42,175 bases of DNA, taken from positions 1-42,175 of the forward strand of contig JAJZGY010000016.1 of NCBI GenBank assembly GCA_021804785.1, read 5' to 3'. The translations under genes and the position numbers were made by a program. The notes under the pieces were generated by a model that was given only the letters and a program-made list of their open reading frames with translations, searched no databases and was not told the DNA's origin. Source of the stretch: Pseudomonadota bacterium (GTDB lineage: Bacteria > Pseudomonadota > Alphaproteobacteria > Micropepsales > Micropepsaceae). Shown in pieces: positions 26,316 through 33,958 of the stretch. Numbering within the stretch: the stretch's first letter is position 1; each line of letters begins with the position of its first letter.

Positions 26316-27547
26316 GTAAGTGCCAAACGAAATTTGAGGTGGACCGGATCCGGCAGGATTTTCCCATCCTTGCGCGCGAAGTCTATGGCAAGCCTCTGGT
26401 CTATCTGGACAACGCTGCTTCAGCCCAGAAGCCTTTGGTTGTGCTTGAGCGCATGACCTCGTTTGCGAGCCGGGAGTACGCCAACGTTCATCGCGGGGTT
26501 CACTTTCTGTCGGCACTGGCCACCGATGCCTATGAAGGCGCGCGTGCGCGCGTCCGGACATTTCTCAATGCTGGCGACAGCGCTGAAATCGTCTTTACGA
26601 AGGGGGGCACCGAAGCCATCAATCTGGTTGCCGCGAGCTTTATCGCGCCAAGTCTTAAGCCTGGAGACGAAATCGTGCTTACGGTGATGGAACACCATTC
26701 CAACATCGTGCCTTGGCATCTGTTGCGCGAGCGTCATGGGGCTATGCTGAAGTGGGTTGATGTGGGTGACGACGGCAGCCTCGATCTGGATGCCCTGGAC
26801 GCAGCCATCGGGCCGCGCACCCGGCTGCTTGCCATAACCCAAATGTCCAATGTGCTCGGGACGATTACGCCGCTCGAAGAGATTGTGAAGCGTGCACATG
26901 CCAAAGGCGTGCCGGTGTTGGCCGACGGCTGCCAAGGCGCCGTGCACGAGAGGGTCGACGTTCAGGCCTGGGACATCGACTTTTATGTCATCACGGGGCA
27001 CAAACTCTATGGCCCTACCGGGATCGGTGCGCTCTACGCCAAAGCCGCTCACCTTGAACGTATGCGTCCCTATCAGGGGGGCGGAGAAATGATCAGGGAA
27101 GTCACCCGTGACAAGGTGACCTATGCCGACCCGCCAGCGCGCTTTGAGGCCGGAACACCTCCCATCATCGAGGCGGTAGGACTTGCCCGCGCCCTGGAAT
27201 ATTTATCCACGCTCGATCTTAAGGCGGCACATGAACACGAACGAGCGCTTTACACGCAAGCACGCGAAGCCGTCCGCGAATTCAACTGGCTGAGGGTCAT
27301 CGGCGATGCTCCGCAAAAAGGAGCGATTCTGAGTTTCGAATGTGATGGCATGCACGCGCATGACGTTGCCACCATTCTGGATCGCCAAGGTGTGGCCGTG
27401 CGGGCAGGGCATCATTGCGCACAGGTTCTGATGGATCGCTTCGGTACGGTGTCCACCACCCGGGCATCGTTTGCATTTTACAACACAATGGCCGACGTCG
27501 AGGCGCTGGTGGGTGCTCTGGCCAAGGCACGGGAGGTTTTAGGGTAG
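26312..27547 (+). CDS. sufS: SufS cysteine desulfurase (group II)
   Basis: 411 residues. It supplies persulfide sulfur to the SUF scaffold. N-terminal FPILAREVYGKPLVYLDNAASAQKP is typical. The PLP lysine is Lys231 (VITGHKLYGPTGIG) and the catalytic Cys369 lies in RAGHHCAQVLMDRFG. ANVHRGVHFLS and FTKGGTEAINLVA are further family blocks. It overlaps sufD by 4 bases and is followed 4 bases later by sufU, its expected sulfur acceptor. Confidence 0.97.
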   Translation: MSKCQTKFEVDRIRQDFPILAREVYGKPLVYLDNAASAQKPLVVLERMTSFASREYANVHRGVHFLSALATDAYEGARARVRTFLNAGDSAEIVFTKGGTEAINLVAASFIAPSLKPGDEIVLTVMEHHSNIVPWHLLRERHGAMLKWVDVGDDGSLDLDALDAAIGPRTRLLAITQMSNVLGTITPLEEIVKRAHAKGVPVLADGCQGAVHERVDVQAWDIDFYVITGHKLYGPTGIGALYAKAAHLERMRPYQGGGEMIREVTRDKVTYADPPARFEAGTPPIIEAVGLARALEYLSTLDLKAAHEHERALYTQAREAVREFNWLRVIGDAPQKGAILSFECDGMHAHDVATILDRQGVAVRAGHHCAQVLMDRFGTVSTTRASFAFYNTMADVEALVGALAKAREVLG

Positions 27548-27551
27548 GGCG

Positions 27552-28010
27552 ATGGACGATACGCTTCGCGAACTCTATCAGGAAGTAATTCTCGATCACT
27601 CGCGGCACCCGCGCCATTTTGGGGCAATGCAGGAGGCAACCCACGTTGCCGAAGGGCATAACCCGCTCTGTGGCGATCGGGTGAAAATCTACCTCAAACT
27701 TGGTCCGGATGGTGCGATCGAAGATATCCGCTTCGAGGGCAAGGGGTGTGCCATCAGCCAGGCTTCGGCGTCGCTGATGACGGATATGGTGCAAGGTCGG
27801 AGCTTGGAGGAGGCCAAGCATCTGATGGTTGGCTTTCTGCATCTGGTCAAAGGTGAAGAGGTTGGAGAGACGCTAAAACCGGAAGACCGCGAGCGTCTTG
27901 ATGTGATGGCAGGGGTGTCGGCATTTCCCATGCGGGTCAAATGCGCGACGTTGGCGTGGCATACCATGAACTCAGCGCTGGAGGGCGGTGCAGCCGTAAA
28001 GTCCGAATGA
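27552..28010 (+). CDS. sufU: SufU-type Fe-S assembly protein (zinc-dependent sulfurtransferase/scaffold)
   Basis: 152 residues. IscU-like fold with Cys40 and Asp42 (NPLCGD), Cys66 (GKGCAISQAS) and Cys131 (VKCATLAWH). The 18-20-residue insert between the second and third Cys, and the missing LPPVK chaperone motif, separate SufU from IscU. In Bacillus, SufU is a zinc protein that receives sulfur from SufS; the pairing with sufS here suggests the same. The stop overlaps the next start by 4 bases. Confidence 0.94.
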   Translation: MDDTLRELYQEVILDHSRHPRHFGAMQEATHVAEGHNPLCGDRVKIYLKLGPDGAIEDIRFEGKGCAISQASASLMTDMVQGRSLEEAKHLMVGFLHLVKGEEVGETLKPEDRERLDVMAGVSAFPMRVKCATLAWHTMNSALEGGAAVKSE

Positions 28011-28372
28011 GCAGTTCCGGCGAACAGATCAAGCAGAATGAAACACCTCGCATTTCCACCGCGGATCTGGAGGACTTCACTGCCAAGCTGATAGCAGCAA
28101 TGAAGACGGTGTATGATCCGGAGATTCCGGTCGACATCTATGAGCTTGGACTCATTTACAAGGTAGATGTCTCTGACGAGCGGGATGTCGAAGTCGACAT
28201 GACCCTAACGGCACCTGGCTGTCCGGTTGCAGGTGAAATGCCGGTGATGGTTGAGAATGCGCTCGAAACTGTCGAGGGTATTGGCAAGGTCAAAATCAAC
28301 ATGGTTTTTGATCCACCGTGGACGCCGGATCGTATGAGTGAGGCCGCAAGGCTCGAACTCAACATGTTCTGA
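28007..28372 (+). CDS. SufT-like DUF59/MIP18-family protein
   Basis: 121 residues. The DUF59 domain contains VYDPEIPVDIYELGLIYKVDV and MTLTAPGCPVAGEMP with one Cys in the loop, and ends VFDPPWTPDRMSEAARLELNMF. The PWTPDRMSEAAR tail is diagnostic of the SUF-associated subgroup. Members help mature Fe-S proteins (SufT and eukaryotic MIP18 relatives). The first 35 residues are polar and variable. The ATG at 28007 overlaps the sufU stop (ATGA), which decides the start. Confidence 0.92.
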   Translation: MSSSGEQIKQNETPRISTADLEDFTAKLIAAMKTVYDPEIPVDIYELGLIYKVDVSDERDVEVDMTLTAPGCPVAGEMPVMVENALETVEGIGKVKINMVFDPPWTPDRMSEAARLELNMF

Positions 28373-28382
28373 AGGTAGAACG

Positions 28383-28781
28383 ATGAGCGAAGTATCCACT
28401 ACAACTACCCGTTCCCGGCGTGCGCGGCCCAAGGCCGTGCGTTTGACCGAGGCGGCCGCTGTGCGCATTCGCGAAATCATCGTGGAGGCTGATGGGCGCT
28501 ATCAGGGTGTTCGTGTCGGTGTCACGAATGGTGGCTGTGCCGGCATGAGCTACACCATGGATTATGCCGAAGCCCCAGGTACCTATGATGAGGTGGTTGA
28601 GGATAACGGGGTCAAGATTTTCATCGATGCCAAGGCGGTGCTGTTTCTGCTTGGCACCGAGATGGACTTTGTTCAGGAAAAGTTTGGCGCCAGGTTTGTC
28701 TTCAATAACCCCAATCAGACGAGCGCCTGTGGCTGTGGTGAAAGTGTTGCCATCACCCCGGTGAACCAGAACGTGGCGTAA
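28383..28781 (+). CDS. sufA: A-type Fe-S carrier SufA/IscA
   Basis: 132 residues. It carries [2Fe-2S] or [4Fe-4S] clusters from scaffold to target. The three family cysteines are Cys52 (GGCAGMSY), Cys116 and Cys118 (SACGCGES). It has an N-terminal Thr/Arg-rich extension of about 17 residues before the HesB-like domain. The last gene of the operon, 10 bases after the SufT-like gene. Its last 29 bp overlap the 3' end of the convergent MFS gene. Confidence 0.95.
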   Translation: MSEVSTTTTRSRRARPKAVRLTEAAAVRIREIIVEADGRYQGVRVGVTNGGCAGMSYTMDYAEAPGTYDEVVEDNGVKIFIDAKAVLFLLGTEMDFVQEKFGARFVFNNPNQTSACGCGESVAITPVNQNVA

Positions 28782-29940
28782 ACTGGCCGCGCCGCCAGTA
28801 GAGTGGCAGTCCTGCGAGCAGCGCGAGAGCTGCGCCGAACAGGCATAATGTGTTCCAGCCGAAGCGCAGATAAATGGCGGCTGCCCCGGCAGATCCGATG
28901 GCGCCTCCTAGGAACATTCCGGTCATGAACACGGTGTTCAGGCGATTGCGGGCCTGAGGGTCGAGAGCGTAAATGCGGTGCTGATTGGCGACAATCGTCG
29001 CCTGAACACCTGCGTCGAAAAGAAAGATGCCCACGATCATCGCGGGCAGGGATGTAACAAGCCCAAAACACATCCAGCTGATGAGCGCGAGGGAGCATCC
29101 GATGGTGGCGACGGCGCGTGCACCTCTGCGGTCAGCGGCGCGTCCGGCAAGTGGTGCCGCCAGGATGCCAGCGACGCCGACCAGACCAAAAAGGCCCGCG
29201 GCAGCGGGCCCAAGGCCGAAGACGGGTTCTTGCAAGCGCAGCGCCAGAACTGTCCAGAATACCGAAAATGAACCGAACAGGCCGGCCTGGATATAGGTTG
29301 CTTCCCGCAGCACCGGTTGGCTCCGCCACAGGTTCAGCAGCGATGCCAAGGCGTAGTGATAGGGCAGGCGGACCGTTGCCGGGCTCGGCGGTAGCCGCCA
29401 GCGCATTAGGCCTGCGGCGGCGATCGCAAGCGGAACTCCGATCCAAAATACTGCGCGCCAGCCTGCCGCTGCACCGACGAAGCCGGACAGGGTTCTGCTG
29501 AGGAGTATCCCAGCCAAGAGCCCGCTCATCACCATGCCGATCACGGCACCGCGACGGGCTTGAGGGGCGAGGCTGGCGGCGAAGGGTACGATTTGCTGCG
29601 CTACGGCGGATGCCAGTCCGACGAACAGAGAGGCGAGCGCGAGGGTCAGTGCGGATGGCGCAGCGGCGGCAGCGACCAGTGTCAGCGCCAGTACCAGAAA
29701 CTGCGCTACGATCAGCCGGCGGCGTTCCAGGAGATCACCAAGGGGCACCAGCAAGAACAGTCCGAGCGCATAGCCGAGCTGAGTTGCGGTGGGTATCGAG
29801 GCGGCGATTGGGGAGTGCCCAAAGCGCCCAGCAATGAGGCCGAGCAGCGGTTGATTGTAGTAGATGTTGGCCACTGCGATGCCGCACGCTGCGGCCATCT
29901 CAATGGTCGGCACCGGTCGGACATCGGCGTCTGACGACAT
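28753..29940 (-). CDS. MFS transporter (drug/sugar efflux type)
   Basis: 395 residues with about 12 hydrophobic segments. MAAACGIAVANIYYNQPLLGLIAGRFG is typical of the YnfM/NepI-like DHA1 subgroup, with the loop-2 motif in PLGDLLERRRL. The second half repeats the pattern (GPAAAGLFGLVGVAGILAAPLAGRAADRRG). The substrate cannot be told from sequence. The 3' end overlaps sufA by 29 bp on the opposite strand. An inverted repeat (29971-29997) lies 31 bp upstream of its start and could be an operator. Confidence 0.9.
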   Translation of the reverse strand: MSSDADVRPVPTIEMAAACGIAVANIYYNQPLLGLIAGRFGHSPIAASIPTATQLGYALGLFLLVPLGDLLERRRLIVAQFLVLALTLVAAAAAPSALTLALASLFVGLASAVAQQIVPFAASLAPQARRGAVIGMVMSGLLAGILLSRTLSGFVGAAAGWRAVFWIGVPLAIAAAGLMRWRLPPSPATVRLPYHYALASLLNLWRSQPVLREATYIQAGLFGSFSVFWTVLALRLQEPVFGLGPAAAGLFGLVGVAGILAAPLAGRAADRRGARAVATIGCSLALISWMCFGLVTSLPAMIVGIFLFDAGVQATIVANQHRIYALDPQARNRLNTVFMTGMFLGGAIGSAGAAAIYLRFGWNTLCLFGAALALLAGLPLYWRRGQFTPRSGSPG

Positions 29941-29970
29941 CTGCGCTTAACTGCTGGGTTAAAGGTTGCA

Positions 29971-29997
29971 GGTCTACGAACGCCGCCGGCATAGACC
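29971..29997. promoter_or_regulatory. Inverted repeat upstream of the MFS gene
   Basis: GGTCTA (29971-29976) and TAGACC (29992-29997) are perfect 6-bp arms over a 15-bp GC-rich spacer. The position just upstream of the MFS start suits an operator, but no regulator gene is adjacent. Confidence 0.3.
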
Positions 29998-30166
29998 GAC
30001 GATGCGGCCGTTGCAATTGGTGTTATCCGAAATCATCGCCGCGTGCGGGATCGCAGGAAGAGGCAAAGTATTTTCAAAGGCCTCATGCAAAGCAGAAGCG
30101 AACGGTGCGTGTCCGCCGCTCGCTGTGTCATGTACGGCGCGTGTCTACTTCGGGCATGGTGACACC

Positions 30167-30329
30167 CAAGGTTCTGTTGTGGAGCCTCTGAGCTGGGGCG
30201 TGTCCCCTGGTGCAGGCAGAGCATTGCGAGGAGGGGTTCGCGGCTCCCAGGTCTGGCCTCGGAGGTGGGGTGGCACGCTTCACTCTGGCCCCCGGGTGGG
30301 TGGAGGCGCCGTATAAGAGTTCCTACTTG
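30167..30329 (+). ncRNA. Candidate structured RNA, 6S-RNA-like
   Basis: About 163 bases fold by eye into one long rod. Outer pairing is CAAGG (30167-30171) with CTTG (30326-30329). The closing stem is GGAGCCUC (30181-30188) with GAGGCGCC (30303-30310), 7 of 8 paired. An asymmetric bulge follows, then GGGGCGUGUCCCC (30195-30207) with GGGG-UGG-CACGCUUC (30267-30281). Next is GGCAGA (30215-30220) with UCUGGCC (30252-30258), and an apical hairpin (30233-30247). Length and layout fit alphaproteobacterial 6S RNA, and CUCUGAG followed by GGGC and GUCCCCUG resembles the 5' part of E. coli 6S from memory. No covariance test was possible. The strand is likewise uncertain, and I found no clear promoter or U-rich terminator. 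Confidence 0.38.
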
Positions 30330-30373
30330 CGGGGGCGAGGTTTGGGTTAGGCCGGCCCGGCGCGCCCCCGCAA
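30327..30373. repeat. Perfect 11-bp GC-rich inverted repeat
   Basis: TTGCGGGGGCG (30327-30337) and CGCCCCCGCAA (30363-30373) are exact reverse complements around a 25-base spacer that itself contains GGCCGGCC. It lies 17 bp beyond the stop of the minus-strand enoyl-CoA hydratase and directly after the candidate RNA. Either strand lacks a long U-run, so it is at best an unusual terminator. Confidence 0.55.
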
Positions 30374-30390
30374 AATCATGCCATGGATCG

Positions 30391-31185
30391 CTATTGTCCG
30401 GTGAATTTCGCCGGGCGCTTCTGCAGGAATGCCTGCACGCCTTCGAAGAAGTCGCGCGAACGTCCAGCCCGACGTTGTGCCTGCCGCTCTTCGTTGATCT
30501 GTGCTTCGTAGGAATTTTCCGGGCTCTGCCAATAAAGCCGGCGAATGAGGGCAAGGCTCGTCGGACCTTGGGCGAGGCGATGGGCTATGGCCAAAGCATC
30601 GTCCATGAGATTTGCATCATCACAGACGCGGTTTATCAGGCCCCATTGCAGAGCCTGTTCAGCCGGCAATTTCTCGGCCAGCATCGACAGTTCGCGGGCC
30701 CGGGCGAGGCCGATCAGGCGCGGAAGCAGCCAGGTCGAGCCTCCATCCGGCACCAGTCCAATGCGCGCAAAAGCCTGAAGGAAATATGCAGAGCGCGCAG
30801 CAAGGATGATGTCACCCATGAGTGCGAGACTCATGCCCACGCCCGCCGCCGCACCATTTACGGCCGTGACTAGGGGAATGTTGAGATCGCGCAGGCGGCG
30901 CAGCAGCGGATGGAAATGGGTTTCGAGCACCGACCCGGCATCTCGCGATCCCGATGCCGATCCCATGCTCGGGCCCGAAAGATTGGCACCCGAGCAAAAG
31001 CCACGACCTTCACCGGTGAGAACAATCGCCCGAAAGCCTGAATTTTCTTCGATGTGACTGATTGCCTTGCCCATGCCTTCGACGAGTTCGAGTGAGGCCG
31101 CGTTCATTACCTCAGGGTGGTTCAAGGTGAGGACTGCGACGTCATCATGTGCCGTGACATAAACTCGCTCGAAATTGGTCCGCAT
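30391..31185 (-). CDS. Enoyl-CoA hydratase/isomerase family protein (PaaG-like)
   Basis: 264 residues of crotonase fold. The oxyanion-hole regions are GFCSGANL and NGAAAGVGMSLALMGD. Classical enoyl-CoA hydratase has two catalytic Glu residues. Here the second position reads Asp in IGLVPDGGSTWLLPRLIG, the pattern of PaaG-type isomerases (ring 1,2-epoxyphenylacetyl-CoA isomerase) and related delta-isomerases. No other paa or beta-oxidation gene is nearby, so the substrate is open. C-terminal AFLQKRPAKFTGQ is a usual family ending. Confidence 0.92.
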   Translation of the reverse strand: MRTNFERVYVTAHDDVAVLTLNHPEVMNAASLELVEGMGKAISHIEENSGFRAIVLTGEGRGFCSGANLSGPSMGSASGSRDAGSVLETHFHPLLRRLRDLNIPLVTAVNGAAAGVGMSLALMGDIILAARSAYFLQAFARIGLVPDGGSTWLLPRLIGLARARELSMLAEKLPAEQALQWGLINRVCDDANLMDDALAIAHRLAQGPTSLALIRRLYWQSPENSYEAQINEERQAQRRAGRSRDFFEGVQAFLQKRPAKFTGQ

Positions 31186-31260
31186 GCGCGCCTCCCGATG
31201 TTGATCGGTGCCAGCATAGGCGGGTGGAGCGTGGCTTGAAAGCGTGCCGTGAGGTCAGCT

Positions 31261-32310
31261 TCAGGCGGCAACATCCGGAGCGTGTGCGGAGCTGACGCTG
31301 CGCACACAGTTGCGTCCCGCGGCTTTGGCCGCATAGAGCCCGGCATCTGCACGGTGGATCAGGCTGGTCTCGTCCTCGCCGGCCAGCAACTGGGCAGCAC
31401 CGATCGAGATCGTGATGGTGCCAAGAACGTCGCCGGTGGATTTCTTCACCAGCTTCTTGGCCTGGACCACCTGCCGAATCTGGTCGGCCAGAAGGCTAGC
31501 CGTTCTGAGCGCGGCCCCCCTGACGATGACAGCGAACTCTTCACCACCGTAACGCGCGGCGGTGTCACGTCCCTTCACGCTCTCGTTCAAACAGTTGGCC
31601 ACAAGCCGTAGCACCTGATCGCCCGTCTGGTGACCAAATGTGTCGTTGAACTGCTTGAAGCGGTCGATGTCGCAGATGAGCAGGGACAGGGCTTCATCGT
31701 GCTCGCGGGCCTGCATGATAGCCTTGCGCAGGTCGAGATCGAAGGCCTTGCGGTTGGCTATGCCGGTCAAGGGATCTGTCAAGCTTTCCTTTCGGACATC
31801 TTCAAGTTTGCGCCTCAGTTCGTCCACTTCATGCGACGATTTCTGCAGTTCGCTCTCGAGGGCATGGGTGCGCGCCTCCATGGCGCTGGTGGCCGTACGC
31901 AAGCCCTCGACGATCTTGTGCAGCCCCCCGGCAGAGGGCTGGCTACCCAGCTCGCCGCTGACCGCGGACAATTTGCGACCATAATCCTCGGTGTCTCGGC
32001 CGGCCTTTTCGAGTTTGACCAGCATGGAAGTAAGGGTCTCGGACACATTGTTGCCCAAGGACACCATTTCGTCTTCCAGCTTCGGGCGTGGAAAGAAGCG
32101 GTTGCGCAGGTCCTCGAGCATCGCTGGGGTGAACGGCTTGCGGCTTGCGATGAGGTCGCCCAAGATCTTTGCCAGGGTCGGGTTCTGACCCGATACATAG
32201 CTGTAGAACAGCTCATAGTTTTCTGGAGTTGGCGCCACCGAGCGTTCGGCCATCAAGCCGACTGCAGTCTTTGCCAGGGCCTGCACGCGTTCGTAGCGGT
32301 TCACAATCAT
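31261..32310 (-). CDS. GGDEF-domain protein, putative soluble diguanylate cyclase
   Basis: 349 residues from the ATG at 32310. Residues 1-115 form a helical, soluble N-terminal domain with no transmembrane segment. A coiled coil follows (about 120-185, ELQKSSHEVDELRRKLEDVRKESLTDPLTG). The GGDEF domain ends the chain with RYGGEEFAVI intact, so c-di-GMP synthesis is expected. The inhibitory I-site should read RxxD five residues before GGEEF; here it is KGRD, with Lys replacing Arg, so product inhibition may be weak. The longer frame to 32532 overlaps the start of the divergent aldehyde dehydrogenase and is rejected. Confidence 0.9.
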   Translation of the reverse strand: MIVNRYERVQALAKTAVGLMAERSVAPTPENYELFYSYVSGQNPTLAKILGDLIASRKPFTPAMLEDLRNRFFPRPKLEDEMVSLGNNVSETLTSMLVKLEKAGRDTEDYGRKLSAVSGELGSQPSAGGLHKIVEGLRTATSAMEARTHALESELQKSSHEVDELRRKLEDVRKESLTDPLTGIANRKAFDLDLRKAIMQAREHDEALSLLICDIDRFKQFNDTFGHQTGDQVLRLVANCLNESVKGRDTAARYGGEEFAVIVRGAALRTASLLADQIRQVVQAKKLVKKSTGDVLGTITISIGAAQLLAGEDETSLIHRADAGLYAAKAAGRNCVRSVSSAHAPDVAA

Positions 32311-32503
32311 CCCCAATACCTTGGTCGCTTGCACAGATCCTCCAAGGCTGCCTGACTTTGATCCGGATCCTGGAAAAAAAACGTTAAATCTGTTGGTTAA
32401 CCACCCCGATCCAGGGGCAGCCTTCGCCCTGGCAGCGGGTCCGGGATTGAAGGCGGTGCGCGAGACTGCTCTAGTAGTTCCAAGGGAATTGGCGGAGGAG
32501 CCC

Positions 32504-33943
32504 ATGAGCGACGATAGACAAAGTGCGGTCACCGAGATGATGCGGGTGCTCGAGGTTCAGCGGCAGACCCACATCAAGGAGGGGGCGCCCAGTGCCGAAC
32601 GGCGGATCGAGTGGATTGACCGGGCAATAGGACTTCTAGTCGATAACAGTCAGCAGATTGCCGACAGTCTGCGTGAGGATTTTGGCCACCGCTCGGTTCA
32701 TGCCTCGCTGCTGACCGATGTCTCTGGCTCGATTGCACCGCTGAAGCATGCCAAGGCTCATCTCAAAAGCTGGATGCGTGGCGAAAAGCGGGCAGTTCAG
32801 CCTGCGCTTCTTGGACTATTTGGGGCCAGAGCCCGTGTTGAATATCAGCCCAAGGGCGTCGTTGGGATCATTAGCCCGTGGAATTTTCCGGTCAATTTGA
32901 CCTTTGCCCCTCTCGCCGGCGTGTTTGCGGCGGGCAATCGCGCGATGATCAAGCCGAGTGAATTCACTCCGCGCACCAGCGACCTCATGGCACGAATGAT
33001 CCGATCAGCCTATTCGGAAGCCGAATGTGCGGTGTTCACTGGCGGCCCGGATGTGGGGCAGGCGTTCGCCGGCTTGCCTTTTGACCACCTGCTCTTCACC
33101 GGGGCGACGACGATCGCCTATCACGTGATGCGGGCGGCGGCTGAACATCTGGTACCGACCACCCTGGAGCTGGGAGGCAAATCACCGGTCATTGTCAGCA
33201 ACACGGCGGATATGGCGCTGACAGCCAAACGGGTCATGTTTGGCAAGACCTTGAACGCCGGGCAGATCTGTCTTGCCCCGGACTATGTCATGGTGCCGGA
33301 GGGCAAGCAGGATCAGTTTGCGAGCGCCGCGACAGCTGCTGTCAGTGCGATGTTTCCGACCTTGAAAGACAATCCCGACTACACTTCGGTCATCAACCAG
33401 CGTCACTATGATCGTCTTATGGGCTATCTCAAAGATGCTGAGGAAAAGGGTGCGCGCCTATACGAAATCAACCCGGCCAAGGAAGATTTTCGCCAGCAGC
33501 CACATCACAAGATCCCTCCGACCCTCGTGTTTGACGCGACCGATGACATGAAAATCATGCAGGACGAGATTTTTGGTCCGCTCCTGCCGGTCAAGACCTA
33601 TGGCGCGATCGAGGAGGCGATCACCTACGTCAATGATCACGCCCGGCCGCTCGGGCTCTACTATTTTGGCGATCATGGCCCGGAGCAGAACAAGGTGCTG
33701 ACGCGGACCACTTCGGGCGGGGTTTCGGTGAACGATGTGATCTCCCACGTGATGATGGAAGATTTGCCCTTTGGCGGCATTGGACCGTCAGGAATGGGCT
33801 CCTATCACGGTCTGGATGGCTTTCGTGCTTTCAGTCACACCAAGGCCGTGTTCAGCCAATCCAAACGTGACATTACGGCGATGCTCCGCCCGCCCTACGG
33901 TGCCAAGATCCAGAATCTGGTAGCCGGCCAAATCAAGCGCTAG
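32504..33943 (+). CDS. Aldehyde dehydrogenase, coniferyl-aldehyde-dehydrogenase-like
   Basis: 479 residues. It oxidises aldehydes to acids with NAD(P)+. Family residues are Asn127 (SPWNFPVN), Glu222 (LELGGKSP) and the nucleophile Cys256 (NAGQICLAPDYV). The short N-terminus, the EYQPKGVVGIISPWNFP block, PHHKIPPTLVFD and the C-terminal hydrophobic/basic tail fit the CalB group of the ALDH3 branch. The ATG at 32504 follows GGAGGAG by 5 bases; the earlier frame start at 32321 is not used. It is convergent with the DEAD-box helicase, 15 bp apart. The natural substrate is inferred from family only. Confidence 0.92.
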   Translation: MSDDRQSAVTEMMRVLEVQRQTHIKEGAPSAERRIEWIDRAIGLLVDNSQQIADSLREDFGHRSVHASLLTDVSGSIAPLKHAKAHLKSWMRGEKRAVQPALLGLFGARARVEYQPKGVVGIISPWNFPVNLTFAPLAGVFAAGNRAMIKPSEFTPRTSDLMARMIRSAYSEAECAVFTGGPDVGQAFAGLPFDHLLFTGATTIAYHVMRAAAEHLVPTTLELGGKSPVIVSNTADMALTAKRVMFGKTLNAGQICLAPDYVMVPEGKQDQFASAATAAVSAMFPTLKDNPDYTSVINQRHYDRLMGYLKDAEEKGARLYEINPAKEDFRQQPHHKIPPTLVFDATDDMKIMQDEIFGPLLPVKTYGAIEEAITYVNDHARPLGLYYFGDHGPEQNKVLTRTTSGGVSVNDVISHVMMEDLPFGGIGPSGMGSYHGLDGFRAFSHTKAVFSQSKRDITAMLRPPYGAKIQNLVAGQIKR

Positions 33944-33958
33944 GGCTGACCGAACGGC

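Larger units (their letters stand above)
29941..30390. other. 450-bp intergenic region between the MFS and enoyl-CoA hydratase genes
   Basis: Both flanking genes are on the minus strand. I see no protein gene with family features here. The right half holds a rod-like RNA fold (30167-30329) and a perfect 11-bp inverted repeat (30327-30373). The left half has an inverted repeat near the MFS start and otherwise nothing I recognise. Confidence 0.6.

Noticed and set aside
30181-30260. Possible tRNA or SRP RNA because of GGTTCGCGGCTCCC
   Set aside because: Acceptor and anticodon arms cannot be formed at tRNA distances, and the conserved SRP apical motif (GGAAG..GGAAGCAGC-like) is absent.
32383-32401. 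TTAA-N9-TTAA resembling a CtrA box
   Set aside because: The CtrA site needs TTAA-N7-TTAA; the spacing here is 9. A second pair near 29947-29962 has spacing 8.
32311-32532. N-terminal extension of the GGDEF protein by 74 codons
   Set aside because: It overlaps the start of the divergent aldehyde dehydrogenase gene and is low-complexity; the ATG at 32310 leaves a normal promoter gap.
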